DNA of 64,000 bases from Constantimarinum furrinae (lineage in GTDB: Bacteria > Bacteroidota > Bacteroidia > Flavobacteriales > Flavobacteriaceae), in contig NZ_CP052909.1 of NCBI RefSeq assembly GCF_014295415.1, positions 2,294,001 to 2,358,000 on the forward strand. The letters run 5' to 3'. A model generated the notes under the pieces. The model worked only from the letters and a program-made list of their open reading frames with translations. It did not search any database and was not told the DNA's origin. Within the stretch, counting starts at the first letter, position 1; every line of letters begins with the position of its first letter. Below, piece after piece: positions 44,552 to 54,651 of this stretch. The position numbers and the translations under genes are program-made.

Positions 44552-46102
44552 TTATCTAGGTTCCAGCACAGCAAAGGGAATGATCATTTCTTCAAGGGAT
44601 ACACCACCATGCTGATAGGTATTCCGATAATACCCAACATAATGATTATAATTATTCGGGTAAGCAAAAAACAAATCTCCTTTAGCGAAAATAAAAGAAC
44701 TGCTCATATTTATCGATGGAAGATGAATCTTCTTTGGATCCTTAGCTGCCAAAACATCCTTGTCCTCGAAGGTAAGACTTTTACCCGTTTTGTATCTCAA
44801 GTTTAAACTGGTGTTCTTATCACCAATTACTTTAGACGGATTCTTAACATTAATAGTTCCGTGATCTGTGGTGAGTAAAAGTTTAAAACCAAGCTGAGCC
44901 GCTTGCTGAATGATCTCCATTAAAGGAGAATTTTTAAACCAGCTTTGAGTTAAAGATCTGTAGGACTTGTCGGTAGACGCCAATTCCTTTATAACTTCCA
45001 TTTCGGTTTTGGAATGAGAAAGCATGTCTACAAAGTTGTAAACTACAACAGTTAGGTCTTCCTCCTTATGGCTTTTAAAATTATCTACCAATCGCTTTCC
45101 CTGCTTTAAACTGGAAATCTTATGATAACTCCAGTTTATATATAACCCAAGTCTTTTAAGCTGAGCCTCTAAAAACTCCGCTTCATACATATTCTTACCT
45201 CCCTCTTCGGTATCATTTAACCAGTAATTGGGATGAAGTTTTTCCATTTCACTTGGCATTAAGCCCGAAAAAATAGCATTACGGGCATATTGAGTAGCAG
45301 TGGGAAGAATACTGCAAAACAATTCTTCTTTGGTCTTTTTATAATTGTTCGATAATAGCGGTTCGAAGGCTTTCCATTGATCATATCTCAAATTATCAAT
45401 AACTACCAGCAAGGTAGGTTGTGAGTCCTTCAGTTGTGGTGCTACCTTTTCTTTAAATAGGGTGTGAGACATTACCGGCGCATCATTTCCGTTTTCAAAC
45501 CAGGATGCATAGGTTTTGTCAATGTATTTACAAAACTGATTATTTGCTTCTGTTTTTTGTGATTCTAGGATCTCAAACATTCCGGTATCTTCAATATCTT
45601 CCAATTCCAGTTCCCAGTACACTAATTTCTGGTACAATTCACACCAGCCTTCGTATGTATTTATCATCGACATGTCCATAGCAATCTTTCGGAACTCCTG
45701 CTGATAATTCGAGGTGGTTTTTTCTGAAATTAATCGGGAATGATCCAGATTCTTCTTTAAACTTAATAAGATCTGGTGCGGATTAACGGGTTTTATCAAA
45801 TAATCGGCGATCTTCGAACCTATTGCCTCCTCCATAATATATTCTTCTTCACTCTTTGTAATCATGACCACAGGAAGTGTGGCTTGGTGCTCTTTTATTT
45901 CAGCTAGTGTTTCCAATCCTGTGAGTCCCGGCATATTTTCATCGAGAAAGACAATGTCGAAATTTTCATTTTTTATTTCTTCCAAAGCTTCAGTACCGCT
46001 TTGCGCTGTAGTAACATGATAATTTTTATTTTCCAGAAAGAGGATGTGAGGCTTTAATAAGTCAATTTCGTCGTCCACCCAAAGTACTTTTATGTCGCTC
46101 AT
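44552..46102 (-). CDS. porX: PorX, response regulator with PglZ domain
   Basis: A 516-residue regulator of the type IX secretion system. Residues 1-120 are a receiver domain with acceptor Asp54 (VFLDENMPG) and the KP dipeptide at DYLIKPVNP. A helical linker follows, and residues about 200-516 are the PglZ-type, alkaline-phosphatase-fold domain with metal-site residues in VVIDNLRYDQW and LLTTDHGTINVK. In Porphyromonas and Flavobacterium, PorX acts with the sensor PorY and the sigma factor SigP; the PglZ domain has phosphodiesterase activity. PorY is not in this window. Confidence 0.93.
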   Translation of the reverse strand: MSDIKVLWVDDEIDLLKPHILFLENKNYHVTTAQSGTEALEEIKNENFDIVFLDENMPGLTGLETLAEIKEHQATLPVVMITKSEEEYIMEEAIGSKIADYLIKPVNPHQILLSLKKNLDHSRLISEKTTSNYQQEFRKIAMDMSMINTYEGWCELYQKLVYWELELEDIEDTGMFEILESQKTEANNQFCKYIDKTYASWFENGNDAPVMSHTLFKEKVAPQLKDSQPTLLVVIDNLRYDQWKAFEPLLSNNYKKTKEELFCSILPTATQYARNAIFSGLMPSEMEKLHPNYWLNDTEEGGKNMYEAEFLEAQLKRLGLYINWSYHKISSLKQGKRLVDNFKSHKEEDLTVVVYNFVDMLSHSKTEMEVIKELASTDKSYRSLTQSWFKNSPLMEIIQQAAQLGFKLLLTTDHGTINVKNPSKVIGDKNTSLNLRYKTGKSLTFEDKDVLAAKDPKKIHLPSINMSSSFIFAKGDLFFAYPNNYNHYVGYYRNTYQHGGVSLEEMIIPFAVLEPR

Positions 46103-46225
46103 ATATGTATATTTGTTAATCTAAATTTTTGAAGAATATGTTGAGATTCCTTTTCTTGAATCCCTCAAAATTAATTCCGAAGTTCTTCAATAAAATATTT
46201 GTCAGTATTAATTTAAAGTTAAAGT

Positions 46226-47455
46226 TTGAAATCGAATAACAAACTCAAAATAGTAAACGATCCCGTCTATGGTTTTATTACCATTCCCAATGAGCTCATA
46301 TTCGATCTCATAGAGCATCCTTACTTTCAGAGATTGAGAAGAATATCACAGATGGGTATGTCTTATTTGGTATACCCCGGAGCACATCACACTCGATTTC
46401 ATCATGCGCTGGGAGCAATGTTTCTAATGCAAAAAGCAGTTCAAACCCTTACGTTTAAAGGAGTTGAGATTTCTTCCCAAGAAGAAGAAGCTCTCTGTAT
46501 TGCTATCTTGCTACATGATATAGGTCACGGACCCTTCTCTCATGCCATGGAAAACAGCATCGTAGATAATGTGGATCACGAGTATATTTCCCTGTTGTTT
46601 ATGCAGGAACTTAATGCAAATTTTAACAACAGATTAACGCTGGCCATTCAAATCTTTAAGAACGAATATCCCCGTAAATTCCTACATCAACTCATTTCAA
46701 GTCAGTTGGACATGGACCGTCTCGATTATTTAAGAAGGGATAGTTTTTATACAGGTGTTGCTGAAGGAAACATAAATTCGCAGCGGCTCATTGCTATGCT
46801 CAACGTGAGAGCGGACAAACTTGTCGTTGAAGAAAAAGGGGTTTATTCGGTAGAGAAATTTCTTATCGCCAGGCGGTTTATGTACTGGCAGGTTTATTTA
46901 CATAAAACCGGAATCGTAGCAGAACAACTGCTCGTAAGACTTCTTCAGAGGGCAAAAGAACTTACAGGCTCCGGAGTTTCTCTGCCCGCCAGCGACTCTT
47001 TGCGGTACTTTATGAAAAATCAAATATCGAAAGCAGATTTTTCAAAGGAGACGTTAAAGAAATTTGCGAAACTCGATGACTACGACATCATTTCGGCTAT
47101 GAAAGCATGGGAAAATGTCGATGATTTTGTACTTCAGCATATGTCAAAAATGCTACTCAACAGGGACCTACTCAAGATAAAAATGAAGAATGAACCTTTT
47201 CCGAAGAGAAAAATAAAGGAGAAGATGGAGCAACTAAAGTCGAAATACGGCATCAGTACTAAGGAGGCATCTTACTTTGTTTTTGAAGGAGAAATTAGCA
47301 ATCAGGCATACAGTATGGAAAAGGAAACCATTAATCTGCTTACGAAATCGGGAAAGATCGTAGATGTTGCCAGTGCAAACGATCAATTAAACCTCGAAGC
47401 TCTATCTAAAACAGTTGTGAAATATTATCTGTGCTTCCCTAAATCTATTTACTAA
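46226..47455 (+). CDS. HD-domain hydrolase (dGTPase-like)
   Basis: A 409-residue HD-superfamily protein. The metal-ligand set is HHTRFHHALGAMF near residues 52-64, ILLHDIGHGPFSHAME near 88-103 and LDMDRLDYLRRDS near 165. It resembles SAMHD1/dGTPase-like HD proteins and the YdhJ-type group, which is widespread in Bacteroidota. The substrate is unknown and may be a nucleotide. The start is a TTG at 46226 (TTG AAA TCG), since no ATG begins the conserved N-terminus. lpxD follows after 37 bases. Confidence 0.88.
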   Translation: MKSNNKLKIVNDPVYGFITIPNELIFDLIEHPYFQRLRRISQMGMSYLVYPGAHHTRFHHALGAMFLMQKAVQTLTFKGVEISSQEEEALCIAILLHDIGHGPFSHAMENSIVDNVDHEYISLLFMQELNANFNNRLTLAIQIFKNEYPRKFLHQLISSQLDMDRLDYLRRDSFYTGVAEGNINSQRLIAMLNVRADKLVVEEKGVYSVEKFLIARRFMYWQVYLHKTGIVAEQLLVRLLQRAKELTGSGVSLPASDSLRYFMKNQISKADFSKETLKKFAKLDDYDIISAMKAWENVDDFVLQHMSKMLLNRDLLKIKMKNEPFPKRKIKEKMEQLKSKYGISTKEASYFVFEGEISNQAYSMEKETINLLTKSGKIVDVASANDQLNLEALSKTVVKYYLCFPKSIY

Positions 47456-47466
47456 TCCTTTTTTTC

Positions 47467-47474
47467 TATTTTTG
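47467..47474 (+). promoter_or_regulatory. -7 element candidate of the lpxD unit
   Basis: TATTTTTG matches TAnnTTTG, 18 bases before the lpxD ATG, between the HD gene and lpxD. Confidence 0.5.
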
Positions 47475-47492
47475 CATGACTGAAATCTACAG

Positions 47493-48518
47493 ATGAAATT
47501 TACAGCAAACCAGATAGCAGGAATTTTAAACGGTGAGGTGGATGGTGATGCAGACGTTGAAGTTTCGAAATTAGCAAAAATTGAAGAGGGTTCTCAAGGC
47601 AGCCTAACATTCCTGGCAAACCCCAAGTATACTCATTTTATATACACTACTGAAGCCTCTATTACTATTGTAGATAAGGATTTTATTGCCGAAAATAATA
47701 TTTCTACCACACTAATTCGGGTTGAAAATGCTTATAAAGCCTTTTCGCAATTGCTGGAATATTACAATCAGGTGAAAATGAACAAAACAGGAATAGAACA
47801 ACCTGTTTTTGTTTCTGATACGGCTTCCTATGGCGATAACCTATATATGGGTGCCTTTTCATATTTGGGCGACAATGTTAAAATAGGCGACAATGTAAAG
47901 ATCTATCCCAATGTATATATAGGAGATAATGTGACTATTGGAGATAATGTTATTGTTTTTGCGGGTGCTAAGATATATTCTGAGTCTTCAATTGGAAACA
48001 ATTGCGTTATTCACAGCGGTGTAATAGTAGGAGCAGACGGATTCGGATTTACGCCAAATGAAAAAGGAGAATATACCAAGGTGCCTCAAACAGGCAATGT
48101 GATCATAGAAGACTTTGTAGACGTGGGTGCCGGAACAACGATCGATAGAGCCACATTAGGCTCAACGGTAATAAAAAGAGGAGTGAAGCTTGACAATCAG
48201 ATCCAGATCGCTCACAACGTCGAGATTGGCGAAAACACCGTGATCGCCGCTCAAACAGGAATTGCCGGTTCTACCAAAATAGGGAAGAACTGTATGATAG
48301 GAGGTCAGGTTGGTATTGTAGGTCATATAGTGATAGGCGATAATGTACGGATTCAGGCACAAAGTGGAATAGGTAGGAATGTGAAGGATAACGAGACGTT
48401 GCAGGGATCTCCGGCATTAAATTATGGTGATTATAACAAGAGCTATGTTCACTTCAAGAATTTACCCAGAATAATAGAACGATTTAATACTTTTGAAAAA
48501 AACCAAAAGAATGAGTAA
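47493..48518 (+). CDS. lpxD: UDP-3-O-acylglucosamine N-acyltransferase LpxD
   Basis: Third enzyme of lipid A synthesis; it N-acylates UDP-3-O-acyl-glucosamine. The 341-residue protein has the N-terminal uridine-binding region ([17 protein letters not shown]) and a left-handed beta-helix of hexapeptide repeats (GDNVKIG, GDNVTIG). The catalytic His is in [12 protein letters not shown] near residue 246, and [13 protein letters not shown] lies near 174. The stop overlaps the lpxC/fabZ start region by eight bases. A second LpxD-like gene occurs at 51312. Confidence 0.95.
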   Translation: MKFTANQIAGILNGEVDGDADVEVSKLAKIEEGSQGSLTFLANPKYTHFIYTTEASITIVDKDFIAENNISTTLIRVENAYKAFSQLLEYYNQVKMNKTGIEQPVFVSDTASYGDNLYMGAFSYLGDNVKIGDNVKIYPNVYIGDNVTIGDNVIVFAGAKIYSESSIGNNCVIHSGVIVGADGFGFTPNEKGEYTKVPQTGNVIIEDFVDVGAGTTIDRATLGSTVIKRGVKLDNQIQIAHNVEIGENTVIAAQTGIAGSTKIGKNCMIGGQVGIVGHIVIGDNVRIQAQSGIGRNVKDNETLQGSPALNYGDYNKSYVHFKNLPRIIERFNTFEKNQKNE

Positions 48519-49917
48519 TTGTATGGAAAAACAGCGAACTATAGGTAAGGAAGTTTCCTTGACCGGGGTTGGATTGCATACAGGAAAACAGGTTACTATA
48601 ACCTTTAAACCTGCTCCAGAAAACAGCGGATATGCCTTTGTGCGGGTAGATCTTGAAGGGAGTCCGGTTATTGAAGCCGACGCGAATTACGTAATAAATA
48701 CACAGCGTGGCACAAACCTGGAAAAACTTGGAGTTAAAATTCAGACTTCAGAGCATGTATTGGCCGCCCTGGTTGGAATGGAAGTAGACAATTGCATCAT
48801 TGAATTAAATGCTTCAGAACCGCCCATTATGGACGGCTCTTCTAAATTTTTTGTTGAAGCGATCGCCAAAGCAGGAATCGTAGAGCAAGAAGCAGACCGT
48901 GAAGAATATATTGTTAAGGAAGTGATTTCCTATGTCGATGAGGAATCGGGGAGTGAGATCACGGTATTGCCTGCAGACGAATACCAGGTGACTACTATGG
49001 TTGATTTTGGCACTAAAGTGTTAGGAACTCAAAATGCTTCCTTAAAGCATATATCCGATTTTAAAGATGAAATTGCCGATGCCAGAACTTTCAGCTTTCT
49101 ACATGAAATTGAAATGTTACTCGAACACGGCTTAATCAAAGGTGGAGATCTTAATAATGCCATTGTTTATGTAGACAAAGAATTGTCTCCAAAAACCATG
49201 GAAAAGCTTAGAGTGGCCTTCGGAAAAGATCAGATTTCAGTAAAACCGAATGGAATACTCGACAATCTGACACTTCATTATCCAAATGAGGCAGCCCGTC
49301 ACAAATTACTGGATGTTGTTGGAGACCTGGCCCTGGTTGGGACAAGAATACGTGGTAAAGTGATCGCTAATAAGCCCGGCCACCATGTAAACACACAGTT
49401 TGCTAAAAAACTCTCCAAGATTATAAAACTGGAAAGCCGGAATAAGATCCCTACATTCGATATTACTCAAACCCCTGTAAAGGATGTTAATCAGATTATG
49501 GAAATGTTGCCGCACAGGCCTCCGTTCTTACTGGTTGATAAGATCCTTGAGCTGTCAGATACCCATGTAGTTGGCTTAAAAAACGTAACAATGAACGAGC
49601 CCTTCTTTGTGGGTCATTTCCCGGGTGCTCCCGTAATGCCCGGTGTTCTTATAGTTGAAGCCATGGCGCAAACCGGAGGGATACTGGCTTTAAGCACGGT
49701 TCCCGATCCCGAGAATTATCTAACCTTTTTTATGAAGATCAACAACGTAAAATTCAAGCAACAGGTAAATCCGGGAGATACCCTTATTTTTAATCTGGAA
49801 TTGATTACTCCTATACGCCGCGGAATAGTGCATATGAAAGGTAATGCTTATGCAAATAATAAGTTGGTGACAGAAGCCGAGTTAATGGCACAAATTGTTA
49901 AAACAAAAAATAATTAA
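48511..49917 (+). CDS. lpxC: bifunctional LpxC/FabZ
   Basis: A fusion that deacetylates UDP-3-O-acyl-GlcNAc (the committed lipid A step) and dehydrates beta-hydroxyacyl-ACP. I use the ATG at 48511 (468 residues); an ATG four codons later at 48523 gives MEKQRTIG, which matches other LpxC N-termini, and a TTG at 48493 is also open. LpxC occupies residues about 8-305 with [12 protein letters not shown] and the zinc block [15 protein letters not shown]. FabZ occupies about 325-468 with [14 protein letters not shown] and [20 protein letters not shown]. The fusion is known in Bacteroidota. lpxA starts at the next base after its stop. Confidence 0.96.
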   Translation: MSNCMEKQRTIGKEVSLTGVGLHTGKQVTITFKPAPENSGYAFVRVDLEGSPVIEADANYVINTQRGTNLEKLGVKIQTSEHVLAALVGMEVDNCIIELNASEPPIMDGSSKFFVEAIAKAGIVEQEADREEYIVKEVISYVDEESGSEITVLPADEYQVTTMVDFGTKVLGTQNASLKHISDFKDEIADARTFSFLHEIEMLLEHGLIKGGDLNNAIVYVDKELSPKTMEKLRVAFGKDQISVKPNGILDNLTLHYPNEAARHKLLDVVGDLALVGTRIRGKVIANKPGHHVNTQFAKKLSKIIKLESRNKIPTFDITQTPVKDVNQIMEMLPHRPPFLLVDKILELSDTHVVGLKNVTMNEPFFVGHFPGAPVMPGVLIVEAMAQTGGILALSTVPDPENYLTFFMKINNVKFKQQVNPGDTLIFNLELITPIRRGIVHMKGNAYANNKLVTEAELMAQIVKTKNN

Positions 49918-50703
49918 ATGAATCAACCTTTAGCATATGTCCATCCGGGCGCGAAAATCGCTAAAAATGTGGTGATCGAACCATTTACAACCATCCACAA
50001 CAATGTCGTAATTGGTGAGGGCACCTGGATTGGTTCTAATGTTACGATCATGGAGGGAGCCCGAATAGGAAAGAACTGTAACATTTTTCCCGGAGCTGTG
50101 ATCTCTGCGATTCCTCAGGATCTTAAATTCAAGGATGAAGACACCACGGCCGAAATCGGAGATGGTACCACAATAAGAGAGTATGTAACGATTAACCGTG
50201 GAACGGTAGATCGCGGCAAAACTGTGATTGGTAAGAATTGCTGGATCATGGCGTATTGTCATATAGCTCATGATTGTATCGTGGGCGATAACTGTATCTT
50301 TTCCAATAACAGTACACTAGCCGGGCATATTACTGTAGGGGATTATGTGGTTTTGGCGGGAATGACAGCAGTACATCAGTTTTGTATGATTGGAAATCAC
50401 GCTTTTGTGACAGGAGGGTCTTTAGTGAGAAAGGATGTGCCGCCTTTTGTTAAGGCCGCTCGCGAACCCTTATCCTACGTAGGCATAAATTCTATTGGCT
50501 TGCGCCGAAGAGGTTTTAGCCCGGATAAGATCAGGGAAATTCAGAATATTTACCGTATACTGTACCAAAGAAACTACAACAATACTCAGGCTTCAGAAAT
50601 TATTGAAGCCGAAATGGAAGCAACTCCGGAGCGCGATGAGATCCTTCAGTTTATAAAAAATTCCAAACGAGGAATAATGAAAGGATATTTCAGCTCTAAT
50701 TAA
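49918..50703 (+). CDS. lpxA: acyl-ACP:UDP-GlcNAc O-acyltransferase LpxA
   Basis: First enzyme of lipid A synthesis; transfers an acyl chain to UDP-GlcNAc. The 261-residue beta-helix protein starts MNQPLAYVHPGAKIAKNVVIEPF. The catalytic His is in MAYCHIAHDC near residue 125, and the IRG/GGSLVRKDVPPFVKAA block near 190 is typical. The C-terminal helices (GFSPDKIREIQNIYRIL) are complete. It begins at the base after the lpxC/fabZ stop codon and is followed by efp after 33 bases. Confidence 0.96.
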   Translation: MNQPLAYVHPGAKIAKNVVIEPFTTIHNNVVIGEGTWIGSNVTIMEGARIGKNCNIFPGAVISAIPQDLKFKDEDTTAEIGDGTTIREYVTINRGTVDRGKTVIGKNCWIMAYCHIAHDCIVGDNCIFSNNSTLAGHITVGDYVVLAGMTAVHQFCMIGNHAFVTGGSLVRKDVPPFVKAAREPLSYVGINSIGLRRRGFSPDKIREIQNIYRILYQRNYNNTQASEIIEAEMEATPERDEILQFIKNSKRGIMKGYFSSN

Positions 50704-50736
50704 TTTCAGAAAAAATAAAAATACAAGTAAAAAACT

Positions 50737-51303
50737 ATGGCTAATACGTCAGATATACGAAAAGGATTGTGCATACGCTACAACCACGACATTTATAAGA
50801 TCATCGAATTCCTTCATGTAAAGCCGGGAAAGGGCCCTGCCTTTGTAAGAACAAAACTCAAAAGTGTTACCACGGGTAAAGTGATCGACAATACTTTTTC
50901 TGCCGGACATAAGATCGATGATGTTCGCGTTGAAACCCATAAATTTCAGTTTTTATACAACGAAGGCGACTTCTATCATTTCATGAACACCGAAGATTAT
51001 ACACAGATACGACTGGCTAAGGATGCATTGGATACTCCCGAGTTAATGAAAGAAGGTGAGATCGTAACTGTGATCATCAATTCGGAAGATAATGCACCTT
51101 TATCGGTTGAAATGCCCCCACATGTAATTCTGGAAGTGACGGCAACCGAACCGGGTGTAAAAGGGAATACAGCAACAAACGCTACGAAACCTGCAACCGT
51201 AGAAACCGGAGCTTCTGTGAACGTACCCTTATTTATTAATGAAGGTGACAAGATCAGGATCGATACTGAAAAGGGTCAGTATCAGGAACGAATTAAAGAA
51301 TAA
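50737..51303 (+). CDS. efp: translation elongation factor P
   Basis: Relieves ribosome stalling at polyproline stretches. The 188-residue protein has the three-domain layout of EF-P. Domain I ends in the loop VKPGKGPAFVRTKL near residues 31-44, where Lys34 is in the position of the modified lysine in other species. The end reads FINEGDKIRIDTEKGQYQERI. No modification enzyme is in this window. The gene sits inside the lipid A block, as is common in Flavobacteriia. Confidence 0.96.
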   Translation: MANTSDIRKGLCIRYNHDIYKIIEFLHVKPGKGPAFVRTKLKSVTTGKVIDNTFSAGHKIDDVRVETHKFQFLYNEGDFYHFMNTEDYTQIRLAKDALDTPELMKEGEIVTVIINSEDNAPLSVEMPPHVILEVTATEPGVKGNTATNATKPATVETGASVNVPLFINEGDKIRIDTEKGQYQERIKE

Positions 51304-51311
51304 TTTTAGTC

Positions 51312-52250
51312 ATGAAATTTCCAATCCCATTAACTTTACAGGACATTGCCACTATCATAGACTGCGATTTTGTTGGTAATGCAGACTTCCCTGTATTGGG
51401 GATGAATGAAATTCATGTGGTTCAGCCGGGGGATATCGTCTTTGTCGATCACCCCAAATATTATGACAAGGCATTACAATCTCAGGCAACGGTGATCCTA
51501 ATTAATAAAGTTGTGGACTGCCCGCCAGGAAAAGCACTGTTAATTTCTGAAGATCCTTTTAAGGACTTTAATACCTTAACACGACATTTCAGGCCTTTTA
51601 CGCCTTCGGAGACGGCAATATCGCATACTGCTGTAATTGGTGAGGGCACCGTGATACAACCCAACGCATTTGTTGGAAATAATGTTAGGATTGGAGAGAA
51701 TTGTGTTATTCATGCTAATGTATGCATTTACGACAATGCGGTAATCGGTAACAATGTGACTATCCATTCCGGAACGGTTTTAGGAGCCGATGCGTTTTAT
51801 TATAAGAATCGTCCTGAAAAATTTGACAAATTATTGAGTGGAGGAAACGTGGTTATTCAGGATAATGTTGATATTGGAGCGCTGTGTACCATAGACAACG
51901 GTGTAAGTGCGTCTACAGTTATCGGCGAGGGTACAAAGTTGGATAATCAGGTGCATGTAGGGCATGATACTGTTATTGGAAGCCGATGTCTTATAGCTTC
52001 GCAAGTTGGTATTGCCGGTTGTGTCCTTATTGAGGACTTTGTTACGATCTGGGGGCAGGTGGGAATTACAAGTGGAATTACTATAGGCGAAAAGGCCGTT
52101 ATATCTGCTCAAAGTGGTGTAAGTAAATCACTGCCCGGTCACAAGTCTTATTTTGGGACTCCGGCAGATGAATTCAGAAAAAAATACAAGGAGTTGGCTT
52201 CTATTCGTTTAATTCCCGATATAATTGAAAAACTTGATAAATTACAATGA
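51312..52250 (+). CDS. second LpxD-like hexapeptide acyltransferase
   Basis: A 312-residue protein of the LpxD type. The N-terminal uridine-binding region is recognisable (TLQDIATIIDCDFVGNADFP), and hexapeptide repeats (ENCVIHANVCIYDN, GEKAVISAQSGV) form the beta-helix with the His in VHVGHDTVIGSRC. It lies 8 bases after efp and overlaps the NTF2 gene by four bases (ATGA). With a complete lpxD in the same block, it may act on another substrate, such as a sugar of the O-antigen or a surface glycan. The assignment of substrate is unknown. Confidence 0.85.
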   Translation: MKFPIPLTLQDIATIIDCDFVGNADFPVLGMNEIHVVQPGDIVFVDHPKYYDKALQSQATVILINKVVDCPPGKALLISEDPFKDFNTLTRHFRPFTPSETAISHTAVIGEGTVIQPNAFVGNNVRIGENCVIHANVCIYDNAVIGNNVTIHSGTVLGADAFYYKNRPEKFDKLLSGGNVVIQDNVDIGALCTIDNGVSASTVIGEGTKLDNQVHVGHDTVIGSRCLIASQVGIAGCVLIEDFVTIWGQVGITSGITIGEKAVISAQSGVSKSLPGHKSYFGTPADEFRKKYKELASIRLIPDIIEKLDKLQ

Positions 52251-52660
52251 GTACTTCAGCAAAACAGGTAGTTAGAGAATTTTACAGATCGAATATTTTA
52301 AAGGATGAATCGGTCTTAAATAAATACATTCATCCCGAACTGGTACTTATATGGAATAGTTCTAACGGACTAACCATTATGAATTACGACGACATCGTCG
52401 CATTTTTTAATGAGATACGTCGTACGTACGCCGATTTGCGAATTGAAGTAAGTCATCTTTTGGAAGACAGTGGTCACGTAACAATACGATATAAATATTA
52501 TATCAGGACGATCGAAAACCCCGATGAAGAGTTAGGAATTGCTCATTTTATCGCCATATGGGAAATTAAAGACGGAAAATTATATCGCGGGCATCAAGTA
52601 AGTCAGCCGGTCACAGACCGAGATGATACCTCTGAATCCTATCATAGGGTAAAAGTTTAG
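52247..52660 (+). CDS. NTF2-like (SnoaL) family protein
   Basis: A 137-residue NTF2-fold protein: an N-terminal helix AKQVVREFYRSNILKDES, IHPELVLIWNSSNGLTIM, then HVTIRYKYYIRTIENPDE and IAHFIAIWEIKDGKLYRGHQVS as the curved beta sheet. Family members bind small ligands or act as isomerases or hydrolases; nothing here predicts a substrate. The ATGA overlap with the LpxD-like gene suggests co-translation. Confidence 0.85.
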   Translation: MSTSAKQVVREFYRSNILKDESVLNKYIHPELVLIWNSSNGLTIMNYDDIVAFFNEIRRTYADLRIEVSHLLEDSGHVTIRYKYYIRTIENPDEELGIAHFIAIWEIKDGKLYRGHQVSQPVTDRDDTSESYHRVKV

Positions 52661-52689
52661 ATTCCTTTTAAAATCGATAGGATTTAAAG

Positions 52690-52697
52690 TATATTTG
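52690..52697 (+). promoter_or_regulatory. -7 element candidate of sucD
   Basis: TATATTTG matches TAnnTTTG and lies 68 bases before the ATG at 52766. Confidence 0.5.
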
Positions 52698-52765
52698 CCG
52701 CGTCTTAATGGCAATCACCAAAAGTTTTTTTACACATCACAAATTCAGCTTAAATAGATCAAAAC

Positions 52766-53638
52766 ATGAGTGTTTTAGTAAATAAGAATTCAAAAATTAT
52801 TGTCCAGGGATTTACAGGTAGTGAAGGTACGTTTCACGCCGAACAAATGATCGAATACGGAACCAATGTAGTAGGAGGGGTCACCCCGGGAAAAGGAGGA
52901 CAGAAGCATTTGGATAAACCTGTTTTTAATACTGTGGAAGAAGCTGTAAAAGAAACCGGTGCCGATACTACCATAATTTTCGTTCCTCCTGCATTTGCAG
53001 CCGATGCCATTATGGAAGCAGCCGATGCCGGAATTAAAGTGATCATAACCATTACTGAAGGAATACCTGTAGCAGATATGATCAAAGCTGCTAGCTATAT
53101 CAAAGACAGAGATTGCCGCCTTGTTGGACCTAATTGTCCGGGGGTGATAACACCGGAAGAGGCGAAGGTTGGGATCATGCCGGGATTTGTATTTAAAAAA
53201 GGGAAAGTTGGTATCGTTTCCAAGTCGGGAACACTCACCTATGAAGCAGCAGATCAGGTTGTAAAGCAGGGATTGGGAATAACTACAGCCATTGGTATTG
53301 GTGGAGATCCAATTATTGGGACTACTACAAAAGAAGCGGTTGAAATGCTTATCAATGATGAGGAGACCGAAGCGGTTGTGATGATCGGTGAAATTGGAGG
53401 TCAACTGGAAGCCGATGCAGCAAAATGGTATAAGAACAGTGGCAGCAAAAAACCTGTTGTCGGATTTATAGCCGGAGAAACTGCGCCAGCAGGACGTACT
53501 ATGGGTCATGCCGGAGCGATTGTTGGAGGAAGTGATGATACGGCTCAGGCTAAAAAGAAGATCATGAGAGAATGTGGAATTCATGTAGTGGATTCACCGG
53601 CCGAAATAGGCAAGAAAGTGGCCGAAGTTTTAAATTAA
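52766..53638 (+). CDS. sucD: succinyl-CoA ligase, alpha subunit
   Basis: ADP/GDP-forming succinate-CoA ligase alpha subunit of the citric acid cycle. The 290-residue protein starts with [19 protein letters not shown] and binds CoA via the Rossmann domain. The phosphorylated His is in [11 protein letters not shown] near residue 248, and [20 protein letters not shown] near 121 is diagnostic. sucC is not in the window; in Bacteroidota it is often unlinked. A terminator follows. Confidence 0.97.
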   Translation: MSVLVNKNSKIIVQGFTGSEGTFHAEQMIEYGTNVVGGVTPGKGGQKHLDKPVFNTVEEAVKETGADTTIIFVPPAFAADAIMEAADAGIKVIITITEGIPVADMIKAASYIKDRDCRLVGPNCPGVITPEEAKVGIMPGFVFKKGKVGIVSKSGTLTYEAADQVVKQGLGITTAIGIGGDPIIGTTTKEAVEMLINDEETEAVVMIGEIGGQLEADAAKWYKNSGSKKPVVGFIAGETAPAGRTMGHAGAIVGGSDDTAQAKKKIMRECGIHVVDSPAEIGKKVAEVLN

Positions 53639-53659
53639 AGATATTTTGAATATACAGGA

Positions 53660-53690
53660 AGAAGCCTTGCTAAATAGCAGGGCTTTTTTT
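53660..53690 (+). terminator. rho-independent terminator after sucD
   Basis: AAGCCTTGC (53662-53670), loop TAAATA, GCAGGGCTT (53677-53685) with one G-T pair, followed by seven T. Confidence 0.8.
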
Positions 53691-53713
53691 ATGGCAAAGC
53701 CGAAGTGATTTCC

Positions 53714-53721
53714 TATATTTG
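53714..53721 (+). promoter_or_regulatory. -7 element candidate of fabG
   Basis: TATATTTG matches TAnnTTTG, 81 bases before the fabG ATG, immediately downstream of the sucD terminator. Confidence 0.5.
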
Positions 53722-53802
53722 AAACACAGGGATTCACGGGCTTTTCAGCTTTTTTTATCTCTTAGAAACGAATAATCAACTCACTATTTATAACTTCAGA
53801 AT

Positions 53803-54549
53803 ATGAAACTATTAGAAGGAAAAACAGCGATCATTACCGGAGGAAGCCGGGGTATTGGAAAGGGTATTGTAGAAGTCTTTGTGGATCATGGTGCCAATGT
53901 GGCCTTTACATATAATTCATCTGCTGAAGCTGCCGAAGCTTTGGCCGACGATCTTTCCTCCAAAGGTGTGAAAGTAAAGGCTTATAAGAGTAATGCCGCC
54001 AACTACGATGAATCTCAACAATTAGCGGCAGATGTGTTAGAAGAATTTGGAAGTATCGATATATTAATCAACAATGCCGGAATTACGAAGGATAATCTTT
54101 TAATGCGTATTTCTGAAGAAGATTTCGATCAGGTGATCGAAGTCAACCTCAAGTCGGTTTTTAATATGACTAAAGCTGTGCAGCGAGCTATGTTAAAGCA
54201 ACGAAAGGGTTCTATCATTAATATGAGCTCTGTAGTAGGAGTGAAGGGTAATGCCGGTCAAACGAACTACGCCGCCTCAAAAGCAGGAATACTCGGTTTT
54301 ACCAAATCGGTAGCTCTCGAACTCGGGTCACGTGATATTCGCTGTAACGCAATTGCTCCCGGCTTTATTGAAACCGAAATGACCGGAAAATTAGATGAAG
54401 CCACAGTGCAAAGCTGGAGAGATGCCATTCCTCTGAAGCGTGGGGGTTCTCCCGAAGATATTGCCAATGCCTGTGTTTTTCTTGCCAGTGACCTATCTTC
54501 TTATGTTACAGGGCAAGTGCTGAATGTTGACGGTGGAATGTTAACCTAA
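53803..54549 (+). CDS. fabG: 3-oxoacyl-ACP reductase FabG
   Basis: Short-chain dehydrogenase of fatty acid elongation, NADPH-dependent. The 248-residue protein has the cofactor motif GGSRGIGKG near residue 13, INNAGIT near 88, and the catalytic triad Ser (NMSSVVG), Tyr and Lys (NYAASKAG, residue about 151-158). It ends with the FabG-typical VTGQVLNVDGGM. Other fab genes are not adjacent, so the role in fatty acid synthesis is inferred from close FabG-type motifs. Confidence 0.93.
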   Translation: MKLLEGKTAIITGGSRGIGKGIVEVFVDHGANVAFTYNSSAEAAEALADDLSSKGVKVKAYKSNAANYDESQQLAADVLEEFGSIDILINNAGITKDNLLMRISEEDFDQVIEVNLKSVFNMTKAVQRAMLKQRKGSIINMSSVVGVKGNAGQTNYAASKAGILGFTKSVALELGSRDIRCNAIAPGFIETEMTGKLDEATVQSWRDAIPLKRGGSPEDIANACVFLASDLSSYVTGQVLNVDGGMLT

Positions 54550-54651
54550 ATTATATTCAGAAAAGACGCATAGGTTTACAATTATCTGTGGAAATTCATG
54601 TTTAAAGAATGCTGCAACAACGTAATCCACTAAATAGCACATCACCTATTA

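Noticed and set aside
52790-53584. 264-codon open frame on the minus strand antisense to sucD
   Set aside because: It lies entirely within sucD, which has full catalytic motifs, and the translation is rich in His, Cys and Phe with no recognisable domain.
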